From the NCBI GenBank assembly GCA_001464955.1, contig LNEM01000028.1, positions 1 to 64,000 on the forward strand: a DNA stretch of 64,000 nt. The letters are read 5' to 3'. The notes beneath the pieces were generated by a model. It made no database searches and had not been told where the DNA came from. It saw only the letters and a list, made by a program, of their open reading frames with translations. Within the stretch, counting starts at the first letter, position 1. Each line of letters begins with the position of its first letter. A program made the position numbers and the translations under genes. Source of the stretch: Rhizobiales bacterium Ga0077537 (GTDB lineage Bacteria; Pseudomonadota; Alphaproteobacteria; Rhizobiales; Hyphomicrobiaceae). Shown piece after piece: positions 55,307-64,000 of this stretch.

Positions 55307-57091
55307 TCACCGCTGGACGTCCTCCTCGTCATCTTCCGGCACGGTGAAGCCGCCTTCTGCGACCAGCCGCGAGAAGAGCCCGCCCTTCATCACAAGCTCG
55401 CGATAACGGCCCCGCTCGACGATCCGGCCCTCGTCGAGCACGAGAATTTGATCCGCGTTCGAAACGGTCGAAAGCCGGTGCGCGATGATGAACGTCGTAC
55501 GGCCCTTCCGCAACGCATCGAGCGCCCGCTTGATCTTTGCTTCCGTTTCGGAATCGAGCGCGCTCGTCGCCTCGTCGAGGATCAGGATCGGCGCGTCCTT
55601 CAGGATCGCCCGCGCGACCGCGATCCGCTGCCGTTCGCCGCCGGACAGCGACGTTCCCCTCTCTCCGATCACGAACTGATAGCCTTCCGGCTTGCGCATG
55701 ATGAAATCGTGCGCTTCCGCCAGCCGCGCCGCCCGCTCCACCTCGGCATCGCTGGCATCCGGACGGCCGACGCGGATGTTCTCTGCGATGGTCCGGTTGA
55801 ACAGACCCGCATCCTGGAACACCACGGCGATCGCCTGCCTGAGCGACCCGAGCGTGACGTCGGCGATATTGCGCTGGTCGATGCTGATGTGCCCCTGATC
55901 CGGCTCGCGGATTCGTTGCAGGAGCGCCAGCGTTGTTGTTTTTCCCGAGCCCGTTGGTCCAACGAGCGCGACGGTCTCGCCCGGCCGCGCTGTGATGTCG
56001 AGGTCGAACACACCCTGTGCGCCGGGCCCGTAGCGAAACGACACCTTGTCGAAGACGACCTCGCCCCTGACGTTCGGCATGTCGATCGCACCGGGTTTCT
56101 CGACGACCGCGTCCTTCTCGTCCATCAGCTCGAAGAACGTGTTGAGCGTCGGAGCCTGTTGGTTCACCCGGACGACGAAGCCTGAGAGTTGATCGAGCTT
56201 GCCGATCAGAAGGTTGGCGAACCCTACGAACGCCACGATCGAGCCGACACTGATTTCCCCCCGCGACGCCAGCACGGCGCCGACCAGGAAGATCGCGACC
56301 ATCGTGATGGTCGCCGCCGACCGCGTCAGCACGGTGAGCAGGCCCCACCACGTCAGCACGGGATACTGAGCCGACAGGAGCTGCCCCATGATGTCGCGCA
56401 TCGCCTGCATTTCCGCGCCGAGCCGATGATAGCTCTGCACGACCGTGACATTGCCGAGGACGTCGCCGACCCGGCCGTAGACGTTGTTGTGGTACTGTTC
56501 GACGGTGGCCTGCCCGCTCGTCGTCCGCTCGACCACAAAGATGTTGAGCAGCACATAGAGCAGCGCCAGCGCGGCAAGGATGGACGCCATGCGCCAGTCC
56601 ATCGCGATCGCCGTCGGCAGCAGGTAGAGGATACCGATCACCGCCGTGAGCTGCTCGCGAAGGAACGACAGCCACAGCCAGAACAACGCATCGGTGCCGG
56701 CGAGAATGGAGCGCACCACGGCGCCGGAGCCTTTCCGGGCGTGAAAGCTGATCGGCATCTTGATGGCACGCTCGAAGGCACCACTCATCGCCGCGAGGCG
56801 CCTGCGGTGTGAAAGCCGGTCGGCCGCCACGGCGATGACCACGCTCGCCAGGATACCGATCATCCCCAGAACCGCCCACAGACCGATGATGCCGAACGCA
56901 CCTTCGCCCTTGGCGAGAGCATCGACCACCTGTCCGAACAGCTGCTGCTCGATCACCTGAATGATGCCCACCGCCATGCCGGCGACGACCAGTGTCACAG
57001 AAAGCATGCGCTCCGTGGAGAGCATCCCGATCGCGCGCAGATAAATGCGCCAGGCGCCGCTTCTCGACGGCTCGGCAGACGGATTGGTCAT
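55307..57091 (-). CDS. ndvA: Cyclic beta-1,2-glucan ABC exporter (NdvA/ChvA type)
   Basis: This 594-residue half-transporter fuses six membrane helices with an ABC domain. Walker A is GPTGSGKTTT, the signature is LSGGERQRIAVARAIL, Walker B is ILILDEATSALD, and the H-loop is IIAHRLSTV. Family-specific blocks are GEISVGSIVAFVGFANLLIG and LFWLWLSFLREQLTAV, as in NdvA/ChvA. It would export cyclic glucan to the periplasm for osmotic balance and host contact. The partner synthase NdvB is not in this window. It starts 8 bases after the FAD oxidoreductase stop. Confidence 0.9.
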   Translation of the reverse strand: MTNPSAEPSRSGAWRIYLRAIGMLSTERMLSVTLVVAGMAVGIIQVIEQQLFGQVVDALAKGEGAFGIIGLWAVLGMIGILASVVIAVAADRLSHRRRLAAMSGAFERAIKMPISFHARKGSGAVVRSILAGTDALFWLWLSFLREQLTAVIGILYLLPTAIAMDWRMASILAALALLYVLLNIFVVERTTSGQATVEQYHNNVYGRVGDVLGNVTVVQSYHRLGAEMQAMRDIMGQLLSAQYPVLTWWGLLTVLTRSAATITMVAIFLVGAVLASRGEISVGSIVAFVGFANLLIGKLDQLSGFVVRVNQQAPTLNTFFELMDEKDAVVEKPGAIDMPNVRGEVVFDKVSFRYGPGAQGVFDLDITARPGETVALVGPTGSGKTTTLALLQRIREPDQGHISIDQRNIADVTLGSLRQAIAVVFQDAGLFNRTIAENIRVGRPDASDAEVERAARLAEAHDFIMRKPEGYQFVIGERGTSLSGGERQRIAVARAILKDAPILILDEATSALDSETEAKIKRALDALRKGRTTFIIAHRLSTVSNADQILVLDEGRIVERGRYRELVMKGGLFSRLVAEGGFTVPEDDEEDVQR

Positions 57092-57099
57092 GGGCGAGT

Positions 57100-58431
57100 T
57101 CAGGCCTTCCGCGATGGGCTGGCGGGCGGGTTGCCCTTGGCATGCGTCTTCCGGCGGGGATGCTTGATGCGATCCTGCAGCATGAACCAGGCGAACGTAG
57201 CCGGCATGAACCAGGGCGTGCCAGTATAGAGCGGGATGGCCTTCGGCGGCCGGAAGTCGAGCGCCGTTTCACCGGCCGGATCACCGAGGATCTGCTGAGC
57301 GGCCTTGGTTCCCGCCCAGCGGGCCCACACCACACCCGAGCCGCAATAGCCGGTCGCATAGCGCACGCCATCTCGCGAAAACACGCGCGGGATCATGTCG
57401 CGGTTCATGGCGACATGCCCGAACCAGCTATGCGTGATCGGCACGTCCTCGAGGATGGGGAAGATGTCGAGCATCGCCTTGCGGAGGCTCTCCGTCGGCC
57501 ATGCCGGATCGCCGGCGATCGTCCCGTCACGCCCGCCGAACAGGATGCGACGGCCGTCCGGTGACGGCCTGTAGTAGTAGTGCAGCGCCCGCGTCTCGCT
57601 CAGCATGTAGCCCTTGGGGCAAAGCTCTTTCATGAGGTTGTCGGAGAGCGGCGCAGTGGCGATGATCCGGCTCCGCACCGGCACGAGGCGTCGGCGCAGC
57701 CACGGGTCGACCTTGTCCGTGTAGCCGTTCGTTCCCGTGATGACGTGTTGGGCTGTTACGGTCCCGCGTGCGGTCTGCACCTCGTAGCCATTGCCTTCGG
57801 GGCGTATCCCCTCGACGGCCGTCTCGCCGTGCACTTTGGCGCCGGCCGCGAGCGCCAGCCGCAGCATGCCAGCATGGAGCTTCGCCGGGTGTAGCCCACC
57901 GATATCGAGGCGGACGAGCCCGCCGTGATAGAAATCCGTGCCGAGCGCCTGCCGTTGCTCGCCGCGAGACACCGCGAACGCCTCGATCCCGAGCGTACGC
58001 ACGAGGCGCTCGCCTTCCCGTGCCAGGTTGTCGTAGTCGGATTGCTGCGACGCGCCGGTGAACCGCCCCGTCAGCTTGAAATCGCAGTCGATGTTCTCGT
58101 CGGCGATGAACTGCGCGAGGCTTTCGCGGGCCTCCTTCGCTTCACGCTCGATGCCCACCGCCCGCTGCGTACCGAACTTCGCCTCGAGCTCCTTGAACCC
58201 GGGCCTGAGGCTGCCGCTAGCGATACCGCCGTTACGCGTCGACGCGCCCTCGCCGGGCCGCTGCCGGTCGAACACTTGCACAGAGCGTCCGGCCCGCGCC
58301 AACGTGATGGCCGCCGACAGCCCGGTGTAGCCGGCGCCGACGATCACCACGTCGCAACGGCTCGCCACGTCGGTTCTGGGCAGGATCGCGGGAGGCGCCG
58401 CCTCCCACCAATAGGGATCGTTTCGGATCAT
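57100..58431 (-). CDS. FAD-dependent oxidoreductase (DAO family, PuuB-like)
   Basis: The 443-residue flavoprotein has the N-terminal VVIVGAGYTGLSAAITLARAG, ERQRPGEGASTRNGG-like DRQRPGEGASTRNGGIASG, and GYCGSGVVWARWAGTKAAQ near the end. This matches the group of gamma-glutamylputrescine oxidase and amine/amino-acid oxidases. The conserved ASTRNGG block binds FAD. The start ATG at 58431 gives MIRNDPYWW, common in this group. It is followed within 8 bases by ndvA, so co-transcription is likely though no functional link is clear. Confidence 0.87.
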   Translation of the reverse strand: MIRNDPYWWEAAPPAILPRTDVASRCDVVIVGAGYTGLSAAITLARAGRSVQVFDRQRPGEGASTRNGGIASGSLRPGFKELEAKFGTQRAVGIEREAKEARESLAQFIADENIDCDFKLTGRFTGASQQSDYDNLAREGERLVRTLGIEAFAVSRGEQRQALGTDFYHGGLVRLDIGGLHPAKLHAGMLRLALAAGAKVHGETAVEGIRPEGNGYEVQTARGTVTAQHVITGTNGYTDKVDPWLRRRLVPVRSRIIATAPLSDNLMKELCPKGYMLSETRALHYYYRPSPDGRRILFGGRDGTIAGDPAWPTESLRKAMLDIFPILEDVPITHSWFGHVAMNRDMIPRVFSRDGVRYATGYCGSGVVWARWAGTKAAQQILGDPAGETALDFRPPKAIPLYTGTPWFMPATFAWFMLQDRIKHPRRKTHAKGNPPASPSRKA

Positions 58432-58572
58432 GTGTTCTCGCCCACGACGACGGCAGTCCGGCGACGGCCAGCATCGAGGCGGCCGCTCCGCTTTCACCTT
58501 AGCCGCGGACGGCGATCCCGCGAAAGGGGCGAGTTCGTCGGTTGCCTCGCCACCATTCGCGCGGCGCTACGG

Positions 58573-59115
<543 letters not shown>

Positions 59116-59266
59116 GTTCGCTCTCCGTTAGCTGTTGATATTGAAGCTGTGCTTCGGCAATCCGACCGCACCTACACACACGAGCCGCTCGACTAGGGAC
59201 TCGGGGAGCGCAGGAATGCGTCAGCCCGCCGCAACATGCTCGAATCTGGCGAATCGCGGCGGCGAG

Positions 59267-60517
59267 TCAAGAGTAACGAGTGGCAGCGGCCGTAATATTC
59301 GTCGAACCGGCGCGCTCCACCCTTGCTGCCGAGCCTGCGAGGCTCGTTCCCAGCACCTCGTCGTAGACCGAAAGCGTCGCGTGTTGCATGGCCTCCACGG
59401 TGAATCGTGCCGCCACGTGACGCCGCGCCCGTGCCCCGAGCACCATCCGTACCTCAGGCGCCAGTTCGAGAGCCGTGCCGAGAGCACCGGCCAGCGCTTC
59501 CGGATCGCCGGGCGGCACGAGCCAGCCGGTTGCCGCCTCGCCCGGTCCATCCGACCCGGCTGCGATGACGGTTTCTGCCGGCGCCCCGATATTGGTGGCA
59601 ATCACGGGGCATCCCATGGCCTGCGCCTCAGCAGCCGACCGGCCGAACGCTTCCGGCTCCGTCGACGCCACGACCGCCACATGCGCCACGGCGAGCGCCG
59701 CCGCGATATCCGCCACATGGCCAGGCATCCGCACCCGGTCGCCGAGCCCGAGTGCGTCCGCCCGCTGCCTGAGTTCAGCCGCATACGCCGTCCGCCCCTG
59801 GTCGTCGCCGGCCAGCACCAGAACGGCATCGCCGAGCCGCCTCGCTTTCGCCAGCACGGCCGCAGCCTCGATCAGAACCCGCTGCCCCTTCCAGCTCGTG
59901 AGCCGGGCCGCCTGCAGGATGACCCGTTGCCCGGGCCCTATACCCCAGGCCTCGGCCAGCACGCGCTGCCGCTCAGCCCCGATGCCCGCTGGATCAAACA
60001 GCTGGAGATCCACCCCCCGGTGGATCACTCGGAGCCGATCGTTGGTCGTCCCGTAGCGGCCCTGGATCAATTGCGCCGTATAGGCGGAGTTCGCGATCAC
60101 CCGATCGCCCCGGGCCATGACACTGTTGTAGAGCCGCTTCAACGCCCCGCGCTCGGCGTAGGCCCCGTGATAGGTCGTGACGAACGGCACGCCCGCCCGC
60201 CGGGCGGCGAACAGCCCGCTCCACGCCGGCGCCCGGCTCCGCGCATGGACGAGACCGATCCCTTCGTCGCGAATGATCCGGCCGAGCGCCGCCGCGTTCT
60301 GCAGCATCCGGAAGGGAGATTTCGTCGCCGCCGGAAAACGGATCAGCTCTCCGCCGCGCGCAGCGACCTCCGCTTCGAGCCGCCCCCCCTCCGTCGCGAC
60401 CAGCGCCCGCGCACCTGCAGCCGCCAGCGCCGAGACGATCTCGAGCGTCGACAGCTCCGCCCCGCCGGTGTCGAGGTTCGGGATGATCTGGAGTATGGTC
60501 GGCCTGTCTCGCCTCAC
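59267..60517 (-). CDS. Glycosyltransferase family 4 (GT-B fold)
   Basis: The 416-residue protein begins TILQIIPNLDTGGAEL, a typical GT4 N-terminus for cell-wall or lipopolysaccharide glycosyltransferases. The C-terminal half shows GHVADIAAALAVAHVAVVAS and the EX7E-type motif EPEAFGRSAAEAQAMG, followed by GCPVIATNIGAPAETV. It transfers a sugar from a nucleotide donor to a lipid or glycan acceptor; the sugar is unknown. The GTG at 60517 has GAGGGGAG upstream. Its 5' end faces the hydrolase gene, with a 33-base divergent gap. Confidence 0.88.
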   Translation of the reverse strand: MRRDRPTILQIIPNLDTGGAELSTLEIVSALAAAGARALVATEGGRLEAEVAARGGELIRFPAATKSPFRMLQNAAALGRIIRDEGIGLVHARSRAPAWSGLFAARRAGVPFVTTYHGAYAERGALKRLYNSVMARGDRVIANSAYTAQLIQGRYGTTNDRLRVIHRGVDLQLFDPAGIGAERQRVLAEAWGIGPGQRVILQAARLTSWKGQRVLIEAAAVLAKARRLGDAVLVLAGDDQGRTAYAAELRQRADALGLGDRVRMPGHVADIAAALAVAHVAVVASTEPEAFGRSAAEAQAMGCPVIATNIGAPAETVIAAGSDGPGEAATGWLVPPGDPEALAGALGTALELAPEVRMVLGARARRHVAARFTVEAMQHATLSVYDEVLGTSLAGSAARVERAGSTNITAAATRYS

Positions 60518-60550
60518 CTGCGGGCTCCCCTCTCGCGCGGACCGTTGCGT

Positions 60551-61357
60551 ATGCCCCCAGCCGAACCGCAATTCGTCACCGTTGGCCATGGCGCCGATTG
60601 CCGCCGCATCGCGACCCTGGTGAACGGCGGCCCGCAGCGGACCGGCGCTGGTCTGGTGTGGCTCCCGGGCTTCAAGTCCGAGATGACGAGCACCAAGGCG
60701 AGCGCCCTCGCGGACTGGGCGACGGCGCACCGGAAGCCGATGACGCGCCTCGACTATTCGGGCCATGGCCAGTCGCCGGGCCGTGTCGAGGACGGCAGCA
60801 TCAGCCGCTGGCTCGCCGAGGTCCGCCACGTCTTCGAGACCGTGACGCAAGGCCCCCAGATCGTCATCGGCTCCAGCATGGGCGGCTATCTGGCGCTCCT
60901 GCTGTTGCGCGCCCTGATGCGAGACGCGCCGACCGAAGCCACCCGCATCAAGGCCCTGATCCTGGTCGCCCCCGCCTGGGACATGACCGAGCGTCTCATG
61001 ACTCCGCGCCTCACCGCCGAGGCCCGGCGCCAGTTGGCCGAGGCGGGCGTCTATCTGCGGCCATCCGCCTATGGCGACGGGCCCTATCCGATCACCCGCC
61101 ATCTGCTCGAGGATGGCCGGCGCCACCTGATCGGTACGACACCCTTCGATCCGGGCCGCCCGGTGCAAATCCTCCATGGCCTGCAGGACCCGGACGTGCC
61201 TTGGGAGCACACCCTTGATCTCGTCGCCCACCTCGATGGCGACTGGACGCACGTCCACGCCGTCCCCGAAGGCGACCATCGCCTGTCCCGCCCCGAAGAC
61301 ATCGAACTTCTTCTGAGGGTTGTTTCCGAGGCATCAGAAGCGACGGACGGCGCGTGA
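60551..61357 (+). CDS. Alpha/beta hydrolase (ABHD10-like)
   Basis: The 268-residue protein has VWLPGFKSEM, DYSGHGQSPG, the nucleophile elbow VIGSSMGGY with Ser109, and the late HGLQDPDVPW and EGDHRLS blocks that supply Asp and His. The DYSGHG pattern matches ABHD10-type thioesterases and related esterases. It may cleave acyl thioesters or esters; the natural substrate is unknown. It is divergent from the glycosyltransferase and is followed by a matrixin gene. Confidence 0.85.
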   Translation: MPPAEPQFVTVGHGADCRRIATLVNGGPQRTGAGLVWLPGFKSEMTSTKASALADWATAHRKPMTRLDYSGHGQSPGRVEDGSISRWLAEVRHVFETVTQGPQIVIGSSMGGYLALLLLRALMRDAPTEATRIKALILVAPAWDMTERLMTPRLTAEARRQLAEAGVYLRPSAYGDGPYPITRHLLEDGRRHLIGTTPFDPGRPVQILHGLQDPDVPWEHTLDLVAHLDGDWTHVHAVPEGDHRLSRPEDIELLLRVVSEASEATDGA

Positions 61358-61514
61358 CGGCAAGCACCGAGCTGCCGCAAGTGTCCCACGCGCCACGGAT
61401 GACGGGGAGATGGTCCGCTGCGACACTCAACGGCGTTGCCCCACGCGATGCAAAAGCAGACATTCACCTGATCTGATTACGCAATCGCACGTCGGCAGGG
61501 GGATCTCGAGCATC

Positions 61515-62270
61515 ATGCAGCGGCCCGGCATCGGGGTGCGGCTGAAACTGACCGCGGCAGCGATAGGCACGCTCATCGCTGTCTCCGGAGCTGCGTGGGC
61601 AACCTCGCCAGCGGTGGTCCATCCCCCGGTCTATCGCTGGCTCGAGATCGGCGACGCGAAGGTGCGCTGGCAGATGCCGCGCGATGGATCGCGGCTGACG
61701 GTGACCTACGCGGTCCTCGACACGGAACGGGCCACGTCGACGGCCATCAATTGCGGCCGCATGTCACCGCCCGACCGGATCGCCGCCGATCCGCGCATCG
61801 GTCCAGACGGCATCGCGAAAGCCGCTCGCATCGCGCTCGATCGCTGGGAGCGCGTTGCGCCGTTCACGTTCGTGGCGACGAACGACGTCCAGTCGGCCGG
61901 GATTGTTATTGGCGCGCAGGCGGATCCGGTGGGTTATGCGTTCACCGACCTGCGTCTCGGGACGCACGATCCCGGCGCAACTCACCGCTTCATCGTTGCT
62001 GCATCGATCTGCCTCAACCCGGAGCGCCGCTGGAAAGTCGGCTTCGATGGCAATCTGGCGAGCTATGATCTCGTTCACACCATCGCCCACGAGATCGGGC
62101 ACGCCCTCGGCCTCGATCATCCCGGACCTCGCGGTCACCTGATGTCGTTCCGTTATGACGAAACTGTGCGCGGGCTCACCGACGGCGACATCGCTGGCAT
62201 TCGTACGCTCTACGGCATCACGACGCCGGCAACTCCGGAGCGGCACGTCGTTGGTCCCGCCCGCGATTGA
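61515..62270 (+). CDS. Secreted matrixin-type metalloprotease
   Basis: The 251-residue protein has a signal peptide (KLTAAAIGTLIAVSGAAWA) and the zinc site HEIGHALGLDH: His192, Glu193, His196 and His202, then Met210 in LMSFRY, the met-turn of matrix-metalloprotease-like enzymes. The middle part (WERVAPFTFVATND) fits the fold, and a pair of Cys residues could form a disulfide. It probably degrades envelope or extracellular protein. Bacterial matrixins are rare and mostly uncharacterised, so no substrate is named. The start follows GGGGGATC by 10 bases. Confidence 0.87.
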   Translation: MQRPGIGVRLKLTAAAIGTLIAVSGAAWATSPAVVHPPVYRWLEIGDAKVRWQMPRDGSRLTVTYAVLDTERATSTAINCGRMSPPDRIAADPRIGPDGIAKAARIALDRWERVAPFTFVATNDVQSAGIVIGAQADPVGYAFTDLRLGTHDPGATHRFIVAASICLNPERRWKVGFDGNLASYDLVHTIAHEIGHALGLDHPGPRGHLMSFRYDETVRGLTDGDIAGIRTLYGITTPATPERHVVGPARD

Positions 62271-62419
62271 ACTCCGCAATTCCCCCTTGGTCTACCCCCA
62301 GCCGTGATCTCTGACACGGCGCTGTCGGCTGGAACCTCTCCGCGGATGACGCGTTGTTTGGGGGCAGGCCAGAACGGCCATGCGCACAAAATAATGATAG
62401 CATCATGAGGAGTTTAGTC

Positions 62420-62824
62420 ATGACCAAGATCGCCGTTCCGATGCTGGTTCTCGCGCTCGCCGCGACGCCCGCACTGGCGCAGACGACGACCACGCAACCG
62501 GCCCCGTCGCAGGCTCCGAGCGCAGTTTCCCCGTCGACGTCCGCCGGCTCTGTGAGCACTCCCGTGCTCACAGAGGATCAGGCCAAGGCGTGGATCAACA
62601 AGCCGGTCTACTCGAGCGACAACAAAAATCTCGGCGAGGTCGCGGCTTTCGCTCGCGAGCCGTCCGGCAAGGTGACCGAGATGCACGCTGACATCGGCGG
62701 CTTCCTGGGCCTCGGTGAGACGCGCGTCCGCGTTATGCCGGCGCAGTTCAAGCTGGCGGGTGACCGCGTGATCGTGAACATGACGGCTGAGCAGGCCAAG
62801 GCTCTGCCGAAACTTCCCAAGTAA
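62420..62824 (+). CDS. Secreted PRC-barrel domain protein
   Basis: The 134-residue protein has a signal peptide (MTKIAVPMLVLALAATPALA), a Gln/Thr/Ser-rich linker, and a PRC-barrel-like domain (AWINKPVYSSDNKNLGEVAAF, then GFLGLGETRVRVMPAQF). PRC barrels bind other proteins or act as adaptors. Strong GAGGAG site 7 bases upstream of ATG 62420. A perfect 11-bp hairpin terminator follows at 62862. Function in the periplasm is unknown; such genes are common in rhizobia. Confidence 0.85.
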   Translation: MTKIAVPMLVLALAATPALAQTTTTQPAPSQAPSAVSPSTSAGSVSTPVLTEDQAKAWINKPVYSSDNKNLGEVAAFAREPSGKVTEMHADIGGFLGLGETRVRVMPAQFKLAGDRVIVNMTAEQAKALPKLPK

Positions 62825-62861
62825 ACTGAAGTCTTCATCGCACGAACAAAGCAGAATGATT

Positions 62862-62889
62862 GCCCCCGCAAGCTGACCCTTGCGGGGGC
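62862..62889 (+). terminator. Hairpin terminator after the PRC-barrel gene
   Basis: GCCCCCGCAAG and CTTGCGGGGGC form a perfect 11-bp stem with a six-base loop, 37 bases after the stop. No T-run follows, but the strong stem and position favour a terminator. Confidence 0.75.
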
Positions 62890-62999
62890 GTCTGGTACAC
62901 GATCAATCGGCCAATCGGCCGCGCCATGACCGCTGCAACAGCAAAATCAGAACAGGACCGGCTAAGCAGCGAATGCGTGGTCCGCCCGGGAGCTGTTCG

Positions 63000-63741
63000 A
63001 TCGACGCCTGGCGGAACCGTCCGATCGAGGGCGAGCATCCGTATGTCTATCTCGACGGCATCGTGATGAAACGCACGTGGGCCGGCGAGGTCCGCGGCGA
63101 TCGGCGTCAACGCCGAGGGCTATCGCGACATTCTGGGCATCGTCGAGGGCGCCAAGGAGGACAAGGCGGGCTGGTCGGGGTTCCTGAAGCACCTGAAGGA
63201 GCGCGGCCTGAAGGGCGTGCGGTTGATCATTTCCGACGCCTGCATCGGGCTTGCCGAGAGCGCGGCCGAGTTCTACCCCGATGCAGGCTGGCAAAGGTGT
63301 GTGGTCCATTTCTACCGGAACGTCTTCTCCCACGTGCCGCGTCCGAAGATGCGCGAGGCGGCCGCGATGCTGAAGGCCATCCATGCCGCCGAGGATTTGG
63401 GCGCCGCCCAGGAAAAGGCTCGGCACGTGGCAGCCAAGCTGCGCGACCAGCGGCTCACACGGGCCGCGGAGCTCGTCGAGGCGTCGATCGCGGAGACGTT
63501 CGGCTACTACGCTTTCCCCGAGGAGCACTGGCGGCGGATCAGAACCAACAATCCGCTGGAGCGCATCCTGCGCGAGATCCGCCGACGCACGCGCGTCGTC
63601 GGCGCGTTCCCCGACGGGCAGTCGGCGCTGAATCTGGCCGCCGCCCGCCTGCGCCACGTCGCCGGCACCGAATGGTCGACCAAGAGGTATCTGAGCATGG
63701 ACCTGCTGAAGGATCACCAATCCACCAACGCCATCGCCTGA
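63000..63741 (+). pseudogene. IS256-family transposase remnant (5' truncated, frameshifted)
   Basis: The frame starting near 63000 reads IDAWRNRPIEGEHPYVYLDG and TWAGEVR, the middle part of an IS256-type (mutator) transposase. About 63095 the frame shifts by one and continues as AIGVNAEGYRDILGIVEGAK and on to ISDACIGLAESAAEFYP, WQRCVVHFYRNVFSHVP and the end AGTEWSTKRYLSMD. Compared with the family as I recall it, the NVSLLV segment (about 17 bases net) is missing at the shift and the N-terminal 40% is absent. The catalytic Asp of the C-terminal part (ISDACIGL) is kept. The element is therefore dead. A 3'-end sequence with GAAAGAAACTGGACACTACC near 63780-63800 is the likely right inverted repeat. 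Confidence 0.85.
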
Positions 63742-64000
63742 GCCCGGGCCGGACGCCGCTCAGGCGAAATCGAATGTGCGAAAGAAACTGGACACTACCA
63801 ACCCGAGAGTCGGGGAACAGCCGCACCCCACTAGGTCAATGAGCGCAAGCAAGGTCGCTCAGGCTTCGATCTCGTCAAAAGTATGCTCGCAGCGCATCTC
63901 CATGCGGATTTGACCCGATATCCAGGGTAGCCACTGGCGTCCATGACCACCTGCGGAAATCACCGACGAGCGCAACGGGACCCAGGCTTTAGACGGGTCG
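63742..64000. other. Right flank of the IS256 remnant and unassigned end of the window
   Basis: After the transposase stop come the probable IS end (to about 63800) and then about 200 bases without a firm gene. On the minus strand an open frame enters from outside at 64000 and stops at 63859 (last residues near EMRCEHTFDEIEA), which may be the end of a gene continuing outside the window. Its family is not recognised. Confidence 0.35.

Noticed and set aside
55329-57371. Long minus-strand open frame of 680 codons over ndvA
   Set aside because: A shadow of ndvA in another frame. The ABC motifs are only in the ndvA frame.

Overview
This is a GC-rich chromosomal window that looks like a member of the Alphaproteobacteria, most likely Hyphomicrobiales (Rhizobiales). 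The basis is the gene set: an NdvA/ChvA-type cyclic glucan exporter, kdsA, glmM, ubiG, secA and infC of alphaproteobacterial type, a triple copy of the helix-hairpin-helix module that also ends alphaproteobacterial NuoE, and many CoA-dependent catabolic enzymes. Species cannot be named from the sequence alone. I found no rRNA, tRNA or CRISPR array. Most genes are tightly packed with clear Shine-Dalgarno (SD) sites.

Layout. 1-2.9 kb: an envelope cluster made of the end of a coiled-coil OmpA-family protein, a 35-residue membrane protein and a membrane-anchored protein with three helix-hairpin-helix modules. 3-8.5 kb: an AidB-like acyl-CoA dehydrogenase, then the ppk1-ppx polyphosphate pair. 8.8-19 kb: a branched-chain-amino-acid-type ABC transporter (livF, binding protein, livM, livH, livG) flanked by two acyl/aryl-CoA ligases, with a Crp/Fnr-type regulator behind. 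19-28 kb: a Baeyer-Villiger monooxygenase, a transglutaminase-like protein, methylmalonate-semialdehyde dehydrogenase, a luciferase-like monooxygenase, an M20 amidohydrolase and small transporters. 28-33 kb: kdsA, a GFA-family protein and a cytochrome b561 / multidomain cytochrome c pair. 32.6-37.5 kb: an SDR, a class III CoA-transferase, a D-2-hydroxyacid dehydrogenase, an F420-type luciferase-like enzyme and an enoyl-CoA hydratase. 37.8-39.4 kb: an operon with a selenoprotein gene of the UGSC family and an unrecognised partner. 40-45 kb: an RraA-family protein, an AraD-type dehydratase, an amidase and glmM. 45.6-53 kb: methyltransferases including ubiG, a DUF2235 hydrolase and secA. 53-62.8 kb: a parvulin, a CNNM/CorC protein, ndvA, an FAD oxidoreductase, infC, a glycosyltransferase, a hydrolase, a matrixin and a PRC-barrel protein. 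63-63.8 kb: an IS256-family remnant.

The strongest signal is at 37811-38338. Two open segments in one frame are separated by a single TGA inside the motif GD-(TGA)-GSCSSC. The TGA is followed at the right distance by a perfect 7-bp hairpin whose loop starts with G. This is what a bacterial selenocysteine codon with its bSECIS element looks like, and ordinary gene calling would split or truncate the gene.

Other points worth a second look are a roughly 97-residue insertion in SecA, a likely ATC start codon for infC, an AidB-like protein without the expected catalytic Glu, a cytochrome c / DUF4384 fusion, a long palindrome upstream of the ligase/transporter operon, a dispersed intergenic repeat present in inverted copies at 24.7 and 37.6 kb, and a small AT-rich island near 39.6 kb.
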